Part shown: piece after piece, positions 4,653-5,583 of the stretch
Numbering within the stretch: the first letter of the stretch is position 1
How the letters are laid out: every line of letters starts with the position of its first letter
Source: Lachnospiraceae bacterium
Lineage (GTDB): Bacteria; Bacillota_A; Clostridia; Lachnospirales; Lachnospiraceae
Length of the DNA stretch: 5,583 bases
Assembly: GCA_024689605.1 (NCBI GenBank)
Contig: JAILDD010000276.1
Coordinates: forward strand, 1-5,583
Reading direction: 5' to 3'
Made by a program: the position numbers and the translations under genes
The notes under the pieces: model-generated
The model's input: only the letters and a program-made list of their open reading frames with translations
Told to the model about the DNA's origin: nothing
The model's database searches: none

Positions 4653-4703
4653 CGCTGATTCTGCCGTGAGAGGGCAGCGTCTTGACCCCTTGACCAACGA
4701 GCC
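4632..4703 (-). tRNA. tRNA-Glu (anticodon CUC)
   Basis: Seventy-two bases fold as a full cloverleaf on the minus strand: acceptor GGCTCGT with ACGAGCT (first pair G-U), D-arm GTC...GAC, anticodon stem CTGCC/GGCAG with loop CTCTCAC giving anticodon CUC at the loop centre, a four-base variable loop, and T-arm AGCGG-TTCGATT-CCGCT. The discriminator is G and CCA is not encoded. It reads codon GAG. It has its own promoter and terminator and lies about 80 bases past the polC stop. Confidence 0.95.
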
Positions 4704-4726
4704 ATGTGCTTTTCTCAAGCTTTTTA

Positions 4727-4755
4727 ATAATACTACACTATTAAAAAGTTTGCAA
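4727..4755 (-). promoter_or_regulatory. Promoter of tRNA-Glu
   Basis: On the minus strand TTGCAA (4750-4755), 17 bases, TATTAT (4727-4732). The predicted start near 4720 gives a leader of about 17 bases before the mature 5' end at 4703. Confidence 0.7.
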
Positions 4756-4783
4756 GTACTTTTTTTATTTTTTGACAAATTTT

Positions 4784-5583
4784 TTAGATGATATCAAATA
4801 TGGATATCTGGTTTGCATCCGGCAGACCGTCAAGTATGTGCAATGCGGTCATCTTGTCAATATTGGTCTGGGACGTCTTTGTCCTTTCCTTGAAATCATC
4901 CTTGCTGACAAAAGGCCCGTTCTTGGCCGCCTCCTCTATCTTGACTGCGTTGGTGTCCCCCAGACCTTCGATAGCCACAAAGGAAGGCATTATCTTTCCG
5001 TCTATTATCTGGAAATCCACTGCCTTGGCCCTGTAAAGGTCTATGGGCATGAAATCAAAGCCCCTTGCATACATTTCCTGCACCAGCCTCATGTCGTGCA
5101 TACTGGCCTCATCCTTAGGCGAAGCAGTACCGTCATCGATCCTTTTCTGTATATCAGCCATATTCTCTTCCAGGTGATCCTTACCCATGCACATGGTCTC
5201 ATAGGAAAAGGCCTTTGACCTTATGGAAAAGAATGCGGTGTAATAAGCTAAGGGATAGTTAATCTTATAATAAGCCACTCTCCAGCCCATCATAACATAA
5301 GCCGCAGCGTGGGCCTTCGGGAACATGTACTGGATCTTTTCGCAGGACTGGATATACCAGTCAGGCACGTTATGGGCCTTCATATCCTCTTTCCACTCAG
5401 GCCATTTTTCTGCCTTGCCCTTAGCCACCTTACCCTTGCGGACCATTTCCATTATCTTAAAGGACTCCTCAGAATCCAGCCCCATGCCTATCAGGTATGT
5501 CATGATATCGTCACGGGTACAGATACAAGTGGAAATGGTAGCTATGCCTTCTTTAATAAGGGTCTCAGCGTTGCCGAGCCATA
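4784..5583 (-). CDS. polC: DNA polymerase III alpha subunit PolC, C-terminal part (5' end outside window)
   Basis: The frame is open through the right edge (the upstream residues read WLGNAETLIKEGIATISTCICTRDDIM), so the gene starts beyond it; about 265 C-terminal residues are visible of the roughly 1,400-1,550 usual for PolC. PolC is the essential Gram-positive replicative polymerase with built-in proofreading exonuclease. The visible part matches the region after the catalytic palm: ICTRDDIMTYLIGMGLD, KIMEMVRKGK, and the conserved FPKAHAAAYVMMGWRVAYYKINYPLAYYTAFF, then the duplex-binding end with FVSKDDFKERTKTSQTNIDKM. The last residues contain QISIF, matching the beta-clamp-binding motif (Q-x-x-S/D-L/I-F) known at the PolC C-terminus. 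No frameshift is seen. Only A/T-rich DNA, without a GC hairpin, follows the stop before the tRNA promoter. It is chromosomal backbone and identifies the host as a Firmicute. Confidence 0.95.
   Translation of the reverse strand, partial: WLGNAETLIKEGIATISTCICTRDDIMTYLIGMGLDSEESFKIMEMVRKGKVAKGKAEKWPEWKEDMKAHNVPDWYIQSCEKIQYMFPKAHAAAYVMMGWRVAYYKINYPLAYYTAFFSIRSKAFSYETMCMGKDHLEENMADIQKRIDDGTASPKDEASMHDMRLVQEMYARGFDFMPIDLYRAKAVDFQIIDGKIMPSFVAIEGLGDTNAVKIEEAAKNGPFVSKDDFKERTKTSQTNIDKMTALHILDGLPDANQISIFDII

Noticed and set aside
4772..5218. 148-residue + strand ORF
   Set aside because: It is the antisense of polC, whose identity is certain.
1..5583. CRISPR array or large tandem repeat
   Set aside because: No regularly spaced repeat longer than the 10-mer pair at 4559-4579 and the two-copy 23-mer was found by eye.

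Overview
The window is AT-rich DNA from a low-GC Gram-positive bacterium, most likely a clostridial species of the Lachnospiraceae type. Three things point there: the right edge carries the C-terminal part of PolC, the replicative DNA polymerase of Firmicutes; ribosome binding sites are mostly AGGAGG-like; and the small-protein families look clostridial. The genus cannot be fixed from sequence alone.

Layout, left to right. An IS66-type transposase C-terminus on the + strand (2-643, cut by the window edge) is followed by a short hairpin-bearing spacer. Nearly all remaining genes read on the - strand. 815-1462 is a compact three-gene unit, transcribed from a HicB-like antitoxin (DUF1902 type) through a HicA toxin to a 67-residue protein of unknown function; it has an extended -10 promoter and a strong terminator. 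1640-1903 encodes an 87-residue protein with a textbook double-glycine leader, alone with its own promoter and terminator. 2114-2654 holds a two-CxxC zinc-ribbon protein and, upstream of it, a 45-residue small ORF. 2655-3170 has no intact gene, but contains a decayed type II toxin-antitoxin remnant on the + strand, a terminator, and a copy of the 3' end of a tRNA.

3171-4433 encodes an AAA_14/DUF4143 ATPase with its own palindrome-bearing promoter. Next come a tRNA-Glu(CUC) gene (4632-4703) with promoter and terminator, and the end of polC (4784 to the right edge).

How it fits together. polC and tRNA-Glu look like stable backbone; everything to their left looks accessory (transposase, intact and decayed toxin-antitoxin genes, orphan leader peptide, ATPase). 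The most informative structural signal is a perfect 23-bp direct repeat: the tRNA-Glu 3' end (T-loop to just past the discriminator base) recurs at 3096-3118, 1,534 bp away, bracketing the ATPase gene. This is what site-specific insertion at a tRNA 3' end leaves behind, although no integrase is present in the interval. Several minus-strand terminators pair fully only as minus-strand RNA because of G-U wobbles, which confirms the direction of transcription.
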